Shown: positions 45,772 through 59,985, counted from the first letter of the stretch. The stretch is DNA of 64,000 bases from Megaustenia siamemsis (GCA_032433765.1 JAVIAB010000073.1:67293087-67357086); one strand, 5' to 3'. A program made the numbers and translations. The notes: a model not told the origin generated them from the sequence alone.

Positions 45772-48132
45772 CCTCTTCTTCTTCTTTTCTCTTTCACTGA
45801 TACCTAATAGGTGTCGTGATTTATATCATTTGTCGTTCTTGTGCTGCTCGAATTGTCTGAATTAGTGATTTTCCTTTGTTGTTACATGTCTCTGTCACTG
45901 CATCTATCCATCTTCTTCTGGGTCTTCCTCTTGGTCTTTTCCCATGCATTCTCGAGAAGAACGCCCTTGATGGTGATTGGTGAGGATTCATTCTGACCAG
46001 GTGGCCGAACCATTTAAGTTGTTGTTGTTCTATATATTCTTGGCAGGGTTTTGTTCCTACCATTTTTCTTATGGTTTCATTTGGTATTCTATCTCTTCTT
46101 GTGTTGTTTGTTACTTTTCTCAAGCATCGCATCTCACATGTATTGATCTTTCTTAAATGGGATTTAGAAAGGGTCCATGTTTGACTTTCATAGCACAAAG
46201 TTGGTATGAAGATGCTATTTATCATTTGTTGTTTAGCTGGCATAGAAATGTTTGGATGTCTTAACAATGGTGAAAGCTGGTATGTGACAGCATTTGTTTT
46301 TTGTATTCTCATGTCAATTTCTCTGTCTAGTTTTCCATCTTCTGTGAACATTGCGCCTAAATACTTGAATTCCTCTACTTGTTTTATTTCTTTGTCTTTG
46401 ATCTTGATGTTTAATGGGTGTCTCAATTTGCTTATTCTTATAGCCTCTGTTTTTGCTGTGTTAATTTTCATACTGTAGTTTGTGCAGCTTTTATCTAGAG
46501 ATGTTAAATGCTGCTGTAGCAGGTTTTCATCCTCATATATTAGGCATTGGTCATCTGCGAATAGTAGATCATTGATGTTGGAGTTTTCTACCTCTATGTT
46601 ATTATTTGATTTGTCCTTGTTGTTGGTTGTTTCCTGATTTATTTTGTCCATATATATGATGAAGAGGAGTGGTGAGAGGACACATCCTTGTCTTACTCCT
46701 GTTGTAACCTGAAACCATTCTGACAGACCTTCCGATGTTCTGACGGCACTTTGACTGTTTTTATATAGTGCTATTATATTTTCTAGTAGTTGTCCTGCTA
46801 CTCCGTATGTTTCTAAAGTTTGCCAAAGTTTGTTCCTGTCCACACGGTCAAACGCTTTTTCCAGATCTATAAACACTATATTTAGGTTTCTGTCATATTC
46901 TATTGTTTTTTCACATAGTTGTCTCAATGTAAATATAGCATCAGTGCAGCTTTTGCCTTTTCTGAATCCGAATTGATTATTACTTAATTGTGGTTCTATT
47001 ATGTATCTTACTCTCCTCTCCAATATTTTAGCAAACATTTTACCAACTTGACTCAATAGGGATATTCCTCTGTACATTTCACACTCCCTTTTACTTCCCT
47101 TATTCTTCCATAATGGGACAATGATAGCTTTTTGCCAGTCGTCTGGGACTTTTCTTTCTTCCCAAGCCATATTGAATATGATAGTAAGCCAATCTATAGC
47201 TGTTTCCTTACAGGCTAGTAGCATTTCTGTTGTTATTCCATCTATACCAGCTGCTTTGTTCTTTTTATTCTGTTTCAATGCCCATTCTACTTCTGCTTTA
47301 AGTATATTCGGTTCCTGTTCATCATACTGCCTATGTTTAAACTCTGTATTTCCGTTTGTATTTCCCTGATTTAATAGTTCCTTAAAGTATTCTCTCCATC
47401 TGATTATTATGTTTTTCCTGCTGCTGATTGGTCTACCTTTCTTGTCGTTTATTATAGTGGTTGGGTTATAATCATTATTTCTTACTCTCATTGCTTTTAC
47501 ACTTTTGAAAAATTCTCTGGGTTCTTCTCTACATGTTTTTGATAATTCTTCACCAAATGCTTTCCAAGAGTCTGCTTTTGTTTGTTCTAGGATCTTTTTG
47601 CTATCATTTCTGGCTTGTCTATAGTGATTGTAGTCTTCAGTTGTTTTTGTCTTCTGCCACGTTTTATACTTGTCTTTCTTGTGTTTCACTGCTGATTTTA
47701 CTACTTCATTCGCCCATCTTGTTAGTTTCTTTCTGCTTTTTCCTATATTTTTCAGACCGCATTTCTCTTGTGTTGACTCTATTAGACCTTCTTTAAACTG
47801 GTTCCATGCTTCTTCTATGTTTGTAGGTTGTATTCGGGTTAGGTATTTGTTGGTTACGGATTCTTCTATTTCTTTTTGTATGTTTACATTCTTTATTGCT
47901 TTTAGATCGATTCTTTGTGCTTGAGGTCTTGTCATCTGTAGTTTCCTAATCAATTTTTTCTGCCATAGTAAAACAGGCTTATGGTCTGTATCTAATATTG
48001 CATTTGGTATAGACCTTGAGTCTGTTATGTCCCTCCTTTGATGTCTTCTAGTCAAAATAAAATCGATTTGGGAGGCCTTGTCCGTGTCATTCCATTTATA
48101 CCAAGTGAGTATTTGGTTATGATTGTGCTGAT
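45772..48132 (-). mobile_element. LINE (family B) copy, 2.36 kb, inserted in minisatellite
   Basis: 5'-truncated non-LTR element on the minus strand. The 3' end is a (GAA)n tail at 45,772-45,786. TTAGTT at 45,766-45,771 and 48,133-48,138 gives a short (6-bp) apparent TSD. The element retains the last part of the endonuclease, the complete RT domain and the C-terminus in a single open frame; only the endonuclease start and the 5' UTR are missing. It is the best-preserved LINE in the window, so probably the youngest. Confidence 0.9.
45821..48132 (-). CDS. LINE reverse transcriptase ORF, intact but 5'-truncated
   Basis: Encodes the RNA-dependent DNA polymerase used for target-primed integration of a LINE. 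The frame is open from the truncation point (48,132) to the stop at 45,821, about 770 codons. Counting from the TTG at 48,055 (codon 1), before which about 25 more open codons lie, it shows: the end of the endonuclease (TDSRSIPNAILDTDHK at 11-26), NQFGFRKGKS at 360-369, FIDLEKAFDRVDR at 395-407, GVRQGCVLSPLLF at 453-465 and the catalytic LLFADD at 497-502. The C-terminus has EFKYLGAMFTEDGKLDREID, EYIEQQQLKWFGHLVRM and RGRPRRRWIDAV. No stop or frameshift is visible. No natural ATG at the start is claimed, because the 5' end of the gene is missing. Activity would need the lost endonuclease start. Confidence 0.94.
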
Positions 48133-48260
48133 TTAGTTGACCACCACTATTTAGCTTCTTATAAGTAGTTAATCCTTAGTTGACCACCACTATTTAGCTT
48201 CTTATAAGTAGTTAATCATTAGTTGGCCACCACTCATAAGCTTCTTATAAGCAGTTAATG

Positions 48261-49540
48261 CCGAGGTGGTTAATACACACTTCATAGATAACATACATCT
48301 TCTGGTCAATAACAAATAAGTGTAATCTCGAAATATTGATAAAGGCTAGAGGATTATTATGTAGAGAGCTACTTGTGAAAGAAAACAGCTGGATAAAGGA
48401 ACACTTATTCAACAACTGCTTTGCAACAGAAACCACAGATTCCATGTGGCACTGAACTTGCCAACATTGTTTATATAAGGAATATTGTTTGTGTGTGTGT
48501 GTGTGTGTGTGCGTGTGCGTGTTCGTGTGAAGAACTAGACAAGAAGTGCTGTGTTTAATTTTGGGAGATCAATATCTGTTATAAGAGGACGAGCCAGTTT
48601 ACATGCGTGTTCACCTCCTCATATTGGTACATTCTATTCCCTTCTCTCAGTTTATGTCTGTATTGTTAGCCTTGACTTCAATAGACTGCCTCTAAAGCAG
48701 GAGTTTTTAGGTTTTGAGTGGAAGTAATGGCTATAGCGCTTTAGTCAAGTCGATAGTCATGCCTTTAAAATGCAGAAATCCTTTTTCTTAGAATTAATAA
48801 TTTCGCATAACTAATAACATTGGTCTGTGTGGTTACCATTACATTAAAACAGCGAGCTACCGGGTATTCAATTCTGCCATGAAACCAGTTTCATTACAGT
48901 CTCCAATTCCCCATATCCATGCCATATCTTGTCATAGCATTCCCAAAATGAATCGGTAAACTCTGTTGACAACGTCGCTCCATGCACATCCTACTCGACT
49001 GCACAGACGACGATTCAAAACCTCCTACGACATGCGTAGCAAGTAACAGTGGCTCTATTCTTTTCTCTCCCCATCGCGGGGTCCCACACGGATGACGAAG
49101 CTACGGGAGGATGGTACTATGGGTTACATATCTTTTAGGTCGGAGTGAGCACTGATGGGTCTCCACATACTACAACGAGGTCTACTCCAGTAATGTGTAA
49201 GATTCGCCTGTTATCTCCTTTTATAATAGTCAAGGAACCAACGATCACCTTGTACAATAATCTGTTATGCCATTTTATAATAACGAGATTACATTTAAAG
49301 AAGAAAAATATGAATGCTAACAATCTTTATTTAATTTCCTGTAAAACTATTTGTAATTAAAAACAATCTCCAGGACTCTTTCAGAAAACAGTAAACCGCC
49401 AGTTGGCGCGACCCACACGTTCCGAATCGTGTACTTCAACCAGGCAAATCTCTAACAGGGTGAGCTTCAATTGTTTACATCTTTAATGACGTACACAGAG
49501 GAATTAATCAATTGTCTATAGGATGTATCTATATAACAGG
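48261..49540. other. Unannotated intergenic stretch
   Basis: AT-rich sequence with a (GT)n run at about 48,489-48,520. I found no reading frame or repeat to name. Confidence 0.4.
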
Positions 49541-49695
49541 TTTACAACTGGGAAAATACAAGGTGAGAGAAATCAAAGACGACAAGAGAGAAGATATAAG
49601 ATAGCTTGGTGATGTGACACAGTAAACAGTCAGCAACATCATTCATACGATGCAATGAGGAATTGTGGAAGGACACGATAACCTATACCAGTTGT
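49540..49695 (+). pseudogene. LINE 3' end remnant (family C)
   Basis: Plus strand: TACAACTGGGAAAATACAAG then AGAGAAATCAAAGACGACAA, TTGTGGAAGGACACGATAAC. This is the family C 3' coding and UTR segment (TTGKIQG-R--RRQ-R-DI). It is short, with no tail left. Confidence 0.7.
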
Positions 49696-50799
49696 TCTCA
49701 ACATGGTGCCCACCGACACCATTCCGCCCGCCGCGTGTTCTCTTGATGCCCGAGAAGTTCCAGCGAGTGGCGTCATTTATTTTCCGGCATTCAGGTAACC
49801 GGAAGATTGAACACAAGAACAAATTAATACAACGAGCCTTCAATAAACTTATAATAATGTCAAAAGCCGATTCAGGGATTCAAATTAGCCTTGATGTGGT
49901 ATCTTGAACGGCTCGAGTAGATGTGAACGCGATCTGACATGATTGGTGGCATAGACTCAGTGTTTCAGCCGTTTCAGAAAGAGACAAGTATACACGCTTG
50001 TTGATGGCCAGTTGTGCGAATTAGTGTTTTTAACAATGAACGTTATCAAGTCCAGAAACATATCTCGTCTCACTTATTCACATCTCGATGAATGCTTGCG
50101 AGTAGGAGCGACATCATACATCCCCAACTTTTAAAATCTGGCAGAAAAAATCATATTAGTTCAGTGCTTTCTTTTTAATGCTCATTTTGTTAATTACCTT
50201 CATAAGTTTTGTAATTTGTTGTTGGTAAGATATAGTGCTTTATATTGATTTTTCTTTGAAAATGGACACACAATAACCGTGCGAGGAGCAAAAAGCAATG
50301 ATATAGAAATAAGTATCGTTAATAAATTAAGATACTGACGCCCTCGGTTCTTTGAACAAAGCTGTATAGCACATGATGTTAAAAGCACATGATGTTAAAA
50401 GCACATGATGTTAAAAGCACATGATGTCAAAAGCACATGATGTTAAAAGCACATGATGTACAAATCTAAATACGAAAACAATACAGATTTCCTCTCCTGT
50501 CTTGCCAGGCGTATAACGAATATTTAGGACTTTATTTCGGAGAAAATTAGGACTTCGCCAACCATGAGTGCACGTCACTATTTCAGATGAAAGAGATGGG
50601 AGTTACGATGGGTACAGCCAGAAACGAGAAACTTTAGTGGGCGTATAAGAAGACTTATCAACCAACAGAGAACTGGAGTCGTCAGTCGCTGGACATTACG
50701 AGACTTGCTGAGGAGGGGATCTGAGCTCCTATGGACATGATCAGAGTGGAATGATGATGACCCGCAAATAACTAAATAACTCAATGGTATGTTGGTGAC
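49696..50799. other. Unannotated stretch with a 16-bp repeat
   Basis: Mostly unique-looking. Six copies of a 16-bp unit (GCACATGATGTTAAAA) form a short array at 50,369-50,460. No gene was recognised. Confidence 0.45.
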
Positions 50800-51157
50800 C
50801 ATATTTTTGTCATGAGCAACAACACATTTTTGGGTGATGTGATCAGCAACATGCCAGGTCGCCTTTATGTCACAGACAAAAACCCTTTGTAGAGGCTATG
50901 GAAACCCTGTAGCCTTGTCGAACCACCGAAAAAAAGCCTGCGCTTCTGTAAATCGAACCCGGACAGTTCTAATCAGAAAGCAACCACACTAACCACTCAG
51001 CCACCGAGCACACTAACCACTCAGCCACCGAGCACACTTACCACTCAGCCACCGAGCACACTAACCACTCAGCCACCGAGCACACTAACCACTCAGCCAC
51101 CGAGCACACTAACCACTCAGCCACCGAGCACACTAACCACTCAGCCACTGAGGCTCC
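50800..51157 (-). mobile_element. tRNA-derived SINE (SINE-4) with amplified head
   Basis: Minus-strand SINE: the head begins GGAGCCTCAGTGGCTGAGTG at about 51,157, box B GGGTTCGATTTAC lies at about 50,956-50,968, and the body runs to about 50,800. The head segment that contains box A (GGCTGAGTGGTTAGTG) is repeated about seven times with a 24-bp period (CTCGGTGGCTGAGTGGTTAG, TGTG) at about 50,985-51,150. Apart from the repeats, the layout fits SINE-4 at 25.1 kb. Confidence 0.78.
50985..51150. repeat. 24-bp tandem repeat of a SINE box A segment, about 7 units
   Basis: ACTAACCACTCAGCCACCGA, GCAC repeated with almost no change (one unit reads CTTACC). Each unit contains a full box A-like sequence on the minus strand. 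Confidence 0.93.
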
Positions 51158-51907
51158 AAATCTAAATACTGGGCTTATTATTATCATATAATTGATTTTG
51201 AAAAAACCTAGAGTACAGTCAACCAACATTAGCACTCCATCTGTAACAAAAACAATGAGGTCAATTACGAATCTGAACTGTTTTCTGAGTGCTCAAATTC
51301 CGCCTGTATTGAGATTAACAATGAAAGCCTCCATCCAAGCTGGCAGTAAGTGGAGAAAAAAATGTTTCCAGAGCAAGCGCTGAATAATTCAGAAGGGAAG
51401 AGGCGTAATACAGTGAAACAACGTCCAGAACGGTGTAAAATCAGATGGAAACACAATATTTGGATAACACATCAGGAAATAACAATGGTTAGTATTCTTG
51501 TCTGTTAACCGGGTGGGTCTCTCTAAAAGTAAGACTACACTGGAATCAAATAGATGTGGTTTACACTATAATGTTTAATGGCAGTTGTGATCTAATGTAA
51601 GGTAGAAGGTTTAGTCTAAGGTTGAACAGATCGTGTCCCTGCCAAGATGAAGAGAAAACCCTCACGGCCAGCTAGTCCAATTTGACGGTCCGAGTTCCAT
51701 GATGCGAGTAGTGCGTCTTTGCCTAAAACCGACACGCTTCGAGGACTAACCGGGCTACTAGTAATGGTTCTCTCACTCCACTTCCTCTTGTACCCACTCG
51801 GGTGTTGATAAAGATACAAACTTCTGGTTTTCTCCATTCTGGCAGCTTTAACAATTGCTAATTGATGTTGTAGCATTTCTTTAAGTTGTGAGTCCATCTT
51901 ACTCTGG

Positions 51908-51948
<41 letters not shown>

Positions 51949-52059
51949 ATTATCTCCCTTCTCCACTTATATCTGGTATGGTAAGGAATCACGCGGCATT
52001 CTTTCCGGATGGGCAAACCAGTTTATTTGTTGTTCCTGTATATAGTTTAGAATTGGTTC
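51158..52059. other. Unannotated stretch with (CT)n and one open frame
   Basis: A (CT)n run lies at about 51,911-51,946. A 116-codon minus frame (51,616-51,966) contains MDSQLKEMLQHQLAIVKAAR and KTRSLYLYQHPSGYKRKW, which reads less like random translation than most frames here. I do not recognise it, and its 5' part is the (GA)n repeat. It might be a decayed element. Confidence 0.3.
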
Positions 52060-54117
52060 AATGCCTGCTCTTTTTGGTTTTTCTTCTTTTTTTCATCTTC
52101 TTCTCTTCCCTCTCACTTGCCTTTTAGCGTCGATTGGAGATAAAATTAGCTGTCTTTGGTTTTTCTGTTGGCCTCTGCTGCTGCTATTTCTGTTTCTGCT
52201 GTTTCTAATATTCTATCGACCTATCTTTTTTCGATATCGGCCCTTGTATCTGGTATTCTCGCACCGTTTGTTTAAAGGCTCGATAGTGTTGTATTTTTAT
52301 ATTTCTGCCTTTTCACTTGGCCAAACCATTGAATCTGTTGTTTCTTTATGTACTTTATAGTTTTATGACTCTATGACTCTTTATTTTTTCTCAGTTCTTC
52401 ATTTCTGATCTTACCTCTCAGGTTGTCTCCTGTCATTCGTCTAACACATTTCATCTCGGGTGTGGTGATTTTTCTAATTATTCTTGCATTATATCTGTGG
52501 TCCTGGTCTGGTATTGGTAGCAAGCAGAACGTTTGAATGAACATTGTACTGTACCGTTTTGCCTCCTTATTTCCTTCTTGGAAAGTAGTGGTGACTGACA
52601 GCTGTCCGATGATTTGAGTTATGTGGAATCTTGAGTCTATTTCTGCTGTTTGTGAATTGTCGTTTGTCACTAGACTTCCTTGATATTTACATTCGTCCAC
52701 TTGTCTTACTTGTCTGTCCTCTACAGCTATGTTGATGTTTTGTTTTTCGTTTGCGATATTCATGATTTCTGTTTTGTAAATGTTTATTTTCATGTTGTAT
52801 TGAGTGCCTGTGGTGTTAAGCCTGTTTAAATGTTCATGTGGGTCTTCTATTTGTCCGTGTATTAGTGCCTGATCGTCTGCAAATATAAGCTCGTTAATCT
52901 CCTCTGTCTTCGATGGATTGGCTAACTTCCATATGTAGTACACGTAGGTAATAAACAACAGGGAAGATAGCACGCATCCCTGTCTTACACCTGATCTAAC
53001 TTCGAAGTGATTTGTGTAGCCTGTTGCTGTTGTGATTGTGCAGTTGCTGTTGATGTGGAGACTTTTAAACTAGGTTGGTTAGATGTTGGCTTATTCTGTA
53101 TGTTGTTAGTATCCCCCATAGTTTTTCTGTTTTACTCGGTCGAATGCTTTTACCTAGTCAATGAAAGCTATGTAAAAATGATGATTGAGTTCTGTCGTTT
53201 TTCTGCTAGCTGTTTAGGGTGTATAAGGCGTCATTACACCGTCTATGGTCTTCTGTGGGATTTCTGTTGGTGCCATGCTGCATCAAATATTCGGTGCAGC
53301 CATGTGACTCCTGTTTCTCCTACTGCTGCTATTATTTCTACTGGTATGTTGTCTATCCTCTGTGCTTTATTTCTTGGTGCTCCTGTAATTACTTCTTCGA
53401 TTTCCTCTTTCATGATGTTGGGTTCTGTGTTTGTGCATTCTTGTGTGGTTTTTGTTGTGTTATTAGCAGTTGCCATGTTCAATGGGTCTTCGAAATATTC
53501 TTTCCATTTTGGTTATTTGATATTGACTGTAAGTCTTTTTTTTTATTTTTGAGTGCAGTGGGTTTGTGGTTTTCATTTCTCGCTCTTATTGCTTCTACTG
53601 CTTTGTAGAAATCCCTTGTAGCTGTCTTGAAGCCCCTGCTCATCTTTTGTCAAAATTCTGTCCCAGGTGTTTTGCTTAGCTTCTTTTGTCAAAACATTAC
53701 CTTCTTTCCGAAATGATGCATATTTTTTGTAGTATTCGTCTTGGTTATTCTCCTTCCATTCTGTAAATAGTTTCTTCTTTTCTGCAACTGCTTCTCTGAA
53801 TGCATCGTTCCACCATGAAATGCTCTTCTTATCATCTGTTATCCGTAGTTTTGATCCACATACTGGTGTTGCGATGGCGATGTTGGTTATTGTTTCCTTA
53901 AACTGCTTCCACTCTTCTTCTACTGTGCTTACTTCGTTAGGGAGTTTCTTCAATTCCTCTGTTAGTTTTCCTTGGTTATCTTGATTATTGATCCTTTGTT
54001 TTATCTTTATTGCCTGTTCTTTTTGTTTATTTTGTTTGTTGGCGTATTTTCTCTTTCTCTTGGCTTTCTGAATGTAATCATAACCTTTCTGTGGTCTGTC
54101 TCGTCTGTAATATTTGG

Positions 54118-55201
<1,084 letters not shown>

Positions 55202-55900
55202 GCTGTCGACTATTTTATGTTTTCTTGTTAGTCTAAAATCTGTCTGACTTCTGCAGATCTTGTCATTCCACTTGTACCAGATGTATATTTGAGTCTCTCT
55301 GTGTTCGAAGAATGTGTTGGTGATAAACAAATAATTTTGGTTACATAATTCCAGCAGGTGTGTTTCTATTTTCATTTCTTTCAGGTGTCATATCGCCAAA
55401 GTAATTCCCTGTTCTCGATGTTGCGTTTCTCAAGCCTTCCATTAAATTCTCCCATCACTAACATGTCGTCACTTTTATCATTCTTGTTGACAATTTCATT
55501 TAGTGTGTCATTTAATTCTTTACTGTCTTTTTCATTGCTATTACATAGTGCATAAATGTGTACGTAAGTTGTTTTTCGGTCATCATATTATAGTTTGTTT
55601 CTGATTATTCGTTCTGAGTAGTATTTTTTTTCCAGAATATTCTTTGCGTGTTCTGGGTCAATGATAAAGCTCGCTCAGTGTTTTCTTCTTTCTCTGATGC
55701 CGACTCTTGAGAATATTATGGTGTTTTGCATGTGATTTTTCTTTATGTGCTGTCCTTTTATTCTGGTGTCCGCTTATACTAATATTTTAATTTTTCTATT
55801 TGTCATTTCTTCTGCAAATTCTTCCTTTTTGTTCTACATTCCACATATGTTGATGGTTGCTACTTTATATGTGTCGGCTATCTCCATATTCTTTGGTTTC

Positions 55901-57169
55901 TCTCAACATAAAATGTTTATCCGTTATCGACCTGCTAAGTCTGTCGTAAGTTAAGGGCTTAATTTAAAAACGTACATGGGAGGTGGAGGAAGAAGGGAGC
56001 AGCCCGGCAGATGTTTACCCCACGAGCGTAATCGCTAGGTGTCACATGCGATCATGTTGCGGTCTTATTGTATCTTCATTTGCATTTACATTTTAGAAAT
56101 AATTATCTGGTCTTGTCGTTTTTCTCGAACAGAGCACATGACGCAACTTAAGTCATCTTATGTATCAGTTGGAAACTACTTTTATCGTCACTTTTGTCAC
56201 TTAATATACACAATATTCGCTCCAAAACTAAAACACACCGCCATCTTGGACACCTTTCTCTTATTTCGAATATAATCTTATTATGATTATTCTCTTATTA
56301 CCTCATTTCCGATTCTGTCTCTTGTGGTCACTCTAAGCGCTTTTCTCAGACGTCTTGTCTCTGTGGTAATTAGCTTCTGATAATGGTTGCATTGATTTGT
56401 TTTCTGTACAAACAGAGCGATCTAGTATAGTGCTGACCATTACAATGTGCCGGTGGTCAAAGCAAACTGGCCACTAAGACGACGTTTCTTATGAGCCAGA
56501 AAGTATGAGTGTGGACTCTTACGGTTCACGTAGCGTTCGTAAATCAGTGGAGACCAAACCAGGAAGGATAAACAGACTACAGTTGTTTATAAACATCTTT
56601 ACTACACTCACACACACACGCACGCGCATACACACACGCACATACACACACACACACACGCACGCAAGTATATACAACATCAGTAGACCGGAAGCAACAA
56701 AAATACATCACAAAAGAAGAGAGACTTTTACAAAACGAAAATAACTCCCACCCCCCACCCCACACCTTCCACAGCCTCCCCTCCCTCCACAGTTCCACCC
56801 CCCCCCCCCCCAAAAAAAAAAAAAAAAACACCGCCGTTCTCCTGTTGGGAAAACCAGACGTTGATATCGTCAACAAGTTGCTGCTGGCAACAATCACGGC
56901 AGAGGCTAAACGTTTTACTTTGGGGGTGAAATAACAACTCTAAACCGAACATCTCGCAGAGACAGCACTGGGTATGCGGCATTTATTCTCCACCCCAAAC
57001 AGAGCCCATTGATAGACCCTTGCAATGAAATAAAAAAAAAGCGTAATATTCGATACATGAGCACATACATGTAAAATAGCTAATCCAAATGAACACCGAG
57101 GATTTAAAGATCTCCTCATTGATAGCGGCCAATCATAACAACAACAAGCAGAGCTACAGAAACAACTAC
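55901..57169. other. Unannotated stretch with simple repeats
   Basis: Contains (CA)n at about 56,606-56,664 and a poly-C/poly-A run at about 56,797-56,828. I see no gene in it. Confidence 0.4.
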
Positions 57170-57785
57170 ACAATCTAACTGTAACAATCCCACACAGCTG
57201 AATGAAGATCAGCAACAATCAAACATAAATCAAGTGCATAACTAGAGAAGATACACAGACTAAAGTCTGAATTGGAAACAAGAAATTTGAAACAGGCGAA
57301 AGTTTTCAAAAACATGAGAACGAAAATTACATCGAATGGAATAACTGAAGCAAAAATAATGGACAGTTTAATAAACAAATGAAATCAAACATTTGGACAA
57401 CTGATGCCAAAAGTGCAAAATAAATTGATGATAATCGACATGAAAAGATCCGTTTGTAACACATTATTTATTCCCACATTGTGCTGCCGATTCTAAGCAT
57501 TAGCATTTTGAGTTTTAAAAAAAATCATGATAACGGAGACTTGATGCATTAGAGAACTACTTGATGTAACAATAGGGGACATATTGAGAAACGGAAATAT
57601 CAGGAAAAAGTGGAAGTAACGCCATTACATCAAGAGACAACAAATCAAATGGTCCTGCCGTGTAACAAGATTCCACCCGGATAAAGTGCTACTGAAAAAA
57701 AGCAGTTCTCAGTTGGGGAAAAATGGAGAGAAGACCCTTAAAAGATGGATGAGATTAGAATAACACATGATATGAAGCAAGCTGT
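57170..57785 (+). pseudogene. Decayed LINE C-terminal fragment
   Basis: The plus-strand translation in pieces: KNMRTKITSNGITEAKIMDS, TFGQLMPKVQNKLMI, SVCNTLFIPTLCC (post-RT connection), then NRGDILRNENI, KVEVTPLH, TNQMVLPCNK, GEKTLKRWMRLE (the 'RI--E-IR-K--V-P', 'W-GHV-R' and 'GRP-KRWM' end). It is related to family B but much more diverged, with many stops. Confidence 0.6.
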
Positions 57786-57847
57786 AGAGCTTTGTCGCGA
57801 ATTTTTTTAACAATTTAAACAGACATTATGAGGCACAATAGAATGAG

Positions 57848-57872
57848 GAGAGAGAGAGAGAGAGAGAGAGAG

Positions 57873-57914
<42 letters not shown>
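57848..57914. repeat. (GA)n(TA)n compound microsatellite
   Basis: AG run at about 57,848-57,872, then AT run at about 57,875-57,914. Confidence 0.93.
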
Positions 57915-57916
<2 letters not shown>

Positions 57917-58019
57917 TGATACCTCCGGCATACAGTATGCATACAGCTCCAGCAATGCGCCAAAAGCAAACCACGGAATAGAAGCCAGTTGAAAGAGGAA
58001 AGATCATAAATGGACAATA

Positions 58020-59985
58020 GTTCGCATATCAATTAAATCTAACATAATTCGCATAACAATTAAATGTAACATAATTCGCATAACAATTAAATGTAACATA
58101 ATTCACATATCAATTAAATGTAACATAATTCATATATCAATTAAATGGACTATAATTCGAATATCAATTAAATGTAGCATAATTCGAATATAAATTAAAT
58201 GTAGCATGATTAAATGTATCAATTAAATGTAACATAACTCGCATATCAATTAAACGTAACATAATTGACATATAATATAATGGACTACAATTCGCATATC
58301 AATTAAATGTAACATAATTCGCATATCAATTAAATGTAGCATAATCGGCATATCAATTAAATGTAACATAATTCGCATATCAATTAAATGTAACATAATT
58401 CGCATATCAATTAAACGTAACATAATTCATATATAATATATTGGACTACAATTCGCATATCAATTACATGTAACATAATTCGCATATCAATTAAATGTAA
58501 CAGAATTCGCATAACAATTAAATGTAACATAATTCACATATCAATTAAATGTAACATAATTCACATATAATATAATGGACTACAATTCGCATATCAATTA
58601 AATATAACATAATTCGCATAACAATTAAATGTAACATAATTCGCATAACAATTAAATGTAACATACTTCGCATAACAATTAAATGTAACATAATTCGCGT
58701 ATCAATTAAATGTAACATAATTCGCACATCAATTAAATGTAGCATAATCGGCATATCAATTAAATGTAACATAATTCGCATATCAATTAAATGTAACATA
58801 ATCCGCATATCAATTAAATGTAACATAATTCGCGTATCAATTAAATGTAACATAATTCGCGTATCAATTAAATGTAACATAATTCGCATATCAATTAAAT
58901 GTAGCATAATCGGCATATCAATTAAATGTAACATAATTCGCATATCAATTAAGTGTAACATAATTCGCATATCAATTAAATGGTCCATAATTCGCATATC
59001 AATTAGATATAACATAATCGGCATATCAAGTAAATGTAACATAATTCGCATATCAATCTAAATGGACCATAATTCGCATATCAATTAAATGTAACATAAT
59101 CAGCATATCAATTAAGTGTAACATCATTCGCATAACAATTAAATGTAACATAATTCGCATATCAATTAAATGTAACATAATCGGCATATCAATTAAATGT
59201 AACATAATTCGCATATCAATTAAACGTAACATATTTCACATATAATATAATGGACTATAATTCGCATATCAATTAAATGTAACATAATTCGCAGACCAAT
59301 TAAATGTAGCATAATCAGCATATCAATTAAACGCAAAAAAATTCGCATATTAATTAAATGTAGCATAATTCGCATATCAATTAAATGTAACATAATTCGC
59401 ATGTCAATTAAATGTAACATAATTCGCATATCAATTAAATGTAGCATAATCGGCATATTAAGTAAATGTAACATAATTTGCATATCAATCTAAATGGACC
59501 ATAATTCGCATATCAATTACATGTAACATAATTCGTATATCAATTAAATGTAGCATAATTCGCATATTAATTAAGTGAAACATAATTCGCATATCAATTA
59601 AATGTAGGATAATTCGCATATCAATTAAGTGTAACATAATTCGCATATCAATTAAGTGTAACATAATTCGCATATCAATTAAGTGTAACATAATTCGCAT
59701 ATCAATTAAGTGTAACATAATTCGCATATCAATTAAATGTAATATAATTCGCATATCAATTAAGTGTAACATAATTCGCATATCAATTAAATGTAACATA
59801 ATTCGCATATCAATTAAATGTAACATAATTCGCATATCAGTTAAGTGTAACATAATTCGCATATCAATTAAGTGTAACATAATTCGCATATCAATTAAAT
59901 GTAACATAATTCGCATATCAATTAGTGTAACATAATTCGCATATCAATTAAATGTAACATAATTCGCATATCAATTAAAGGTCGA
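58020..59985. repeat. 27-bp minisatellite, about 73 units
   Basis: AT-rich tandem repeat with unit pieces ATAATTCGCATATCAATTAA, ATGTAAC. A longer variant (ATATAATATAATGGACTACA) recurs at about 58,270, 58,430, 58,566 and 59,236 and marks higher-order duplication. Because 27 is a multiple of three, the minus strand has long open frames of a 9-residue repeat (MRIMLHLID). They are broken by frame changes and stops at variants, and not supported as genes. Confidence 0.95.

Larger units (their letters stand above)
45546..48260. repeat. 43-bp minisatellite, split by a LINE
   Basis: Units built on TTAGTTGACCACCACTATTT, AGCTTCTTATAAGTAGTTAA, TCC occur at about 45,546-45,771 and 48,133-48,260, with the 2.36-kb LINE between. 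About 5 units lie on the left and 3 on the right. The unit breaks off within TTAGTT and resumes at the same place, so one array was split by the insertion. Confidence 0.93.

Noticed and set aside
51616..51966. 116-codon minus-strand ORF as a gene
   Set aside because: Its N-terminal part is a (GA)n repeat and I recognise no domain. Kept only as a note in the unannotated stretch.
53007..53608. 181- and 129-codon plus-strand ORFs
   Set aside because: Antisense shadow of the family B LINE coding region, whose minus-strand translation gives clear LINE motifs.
58545..59916. MRIMLHLID repeat ORFs on the minus strand
   Set aside because: 27-bp minisatellite artefact, broken at unit variants.
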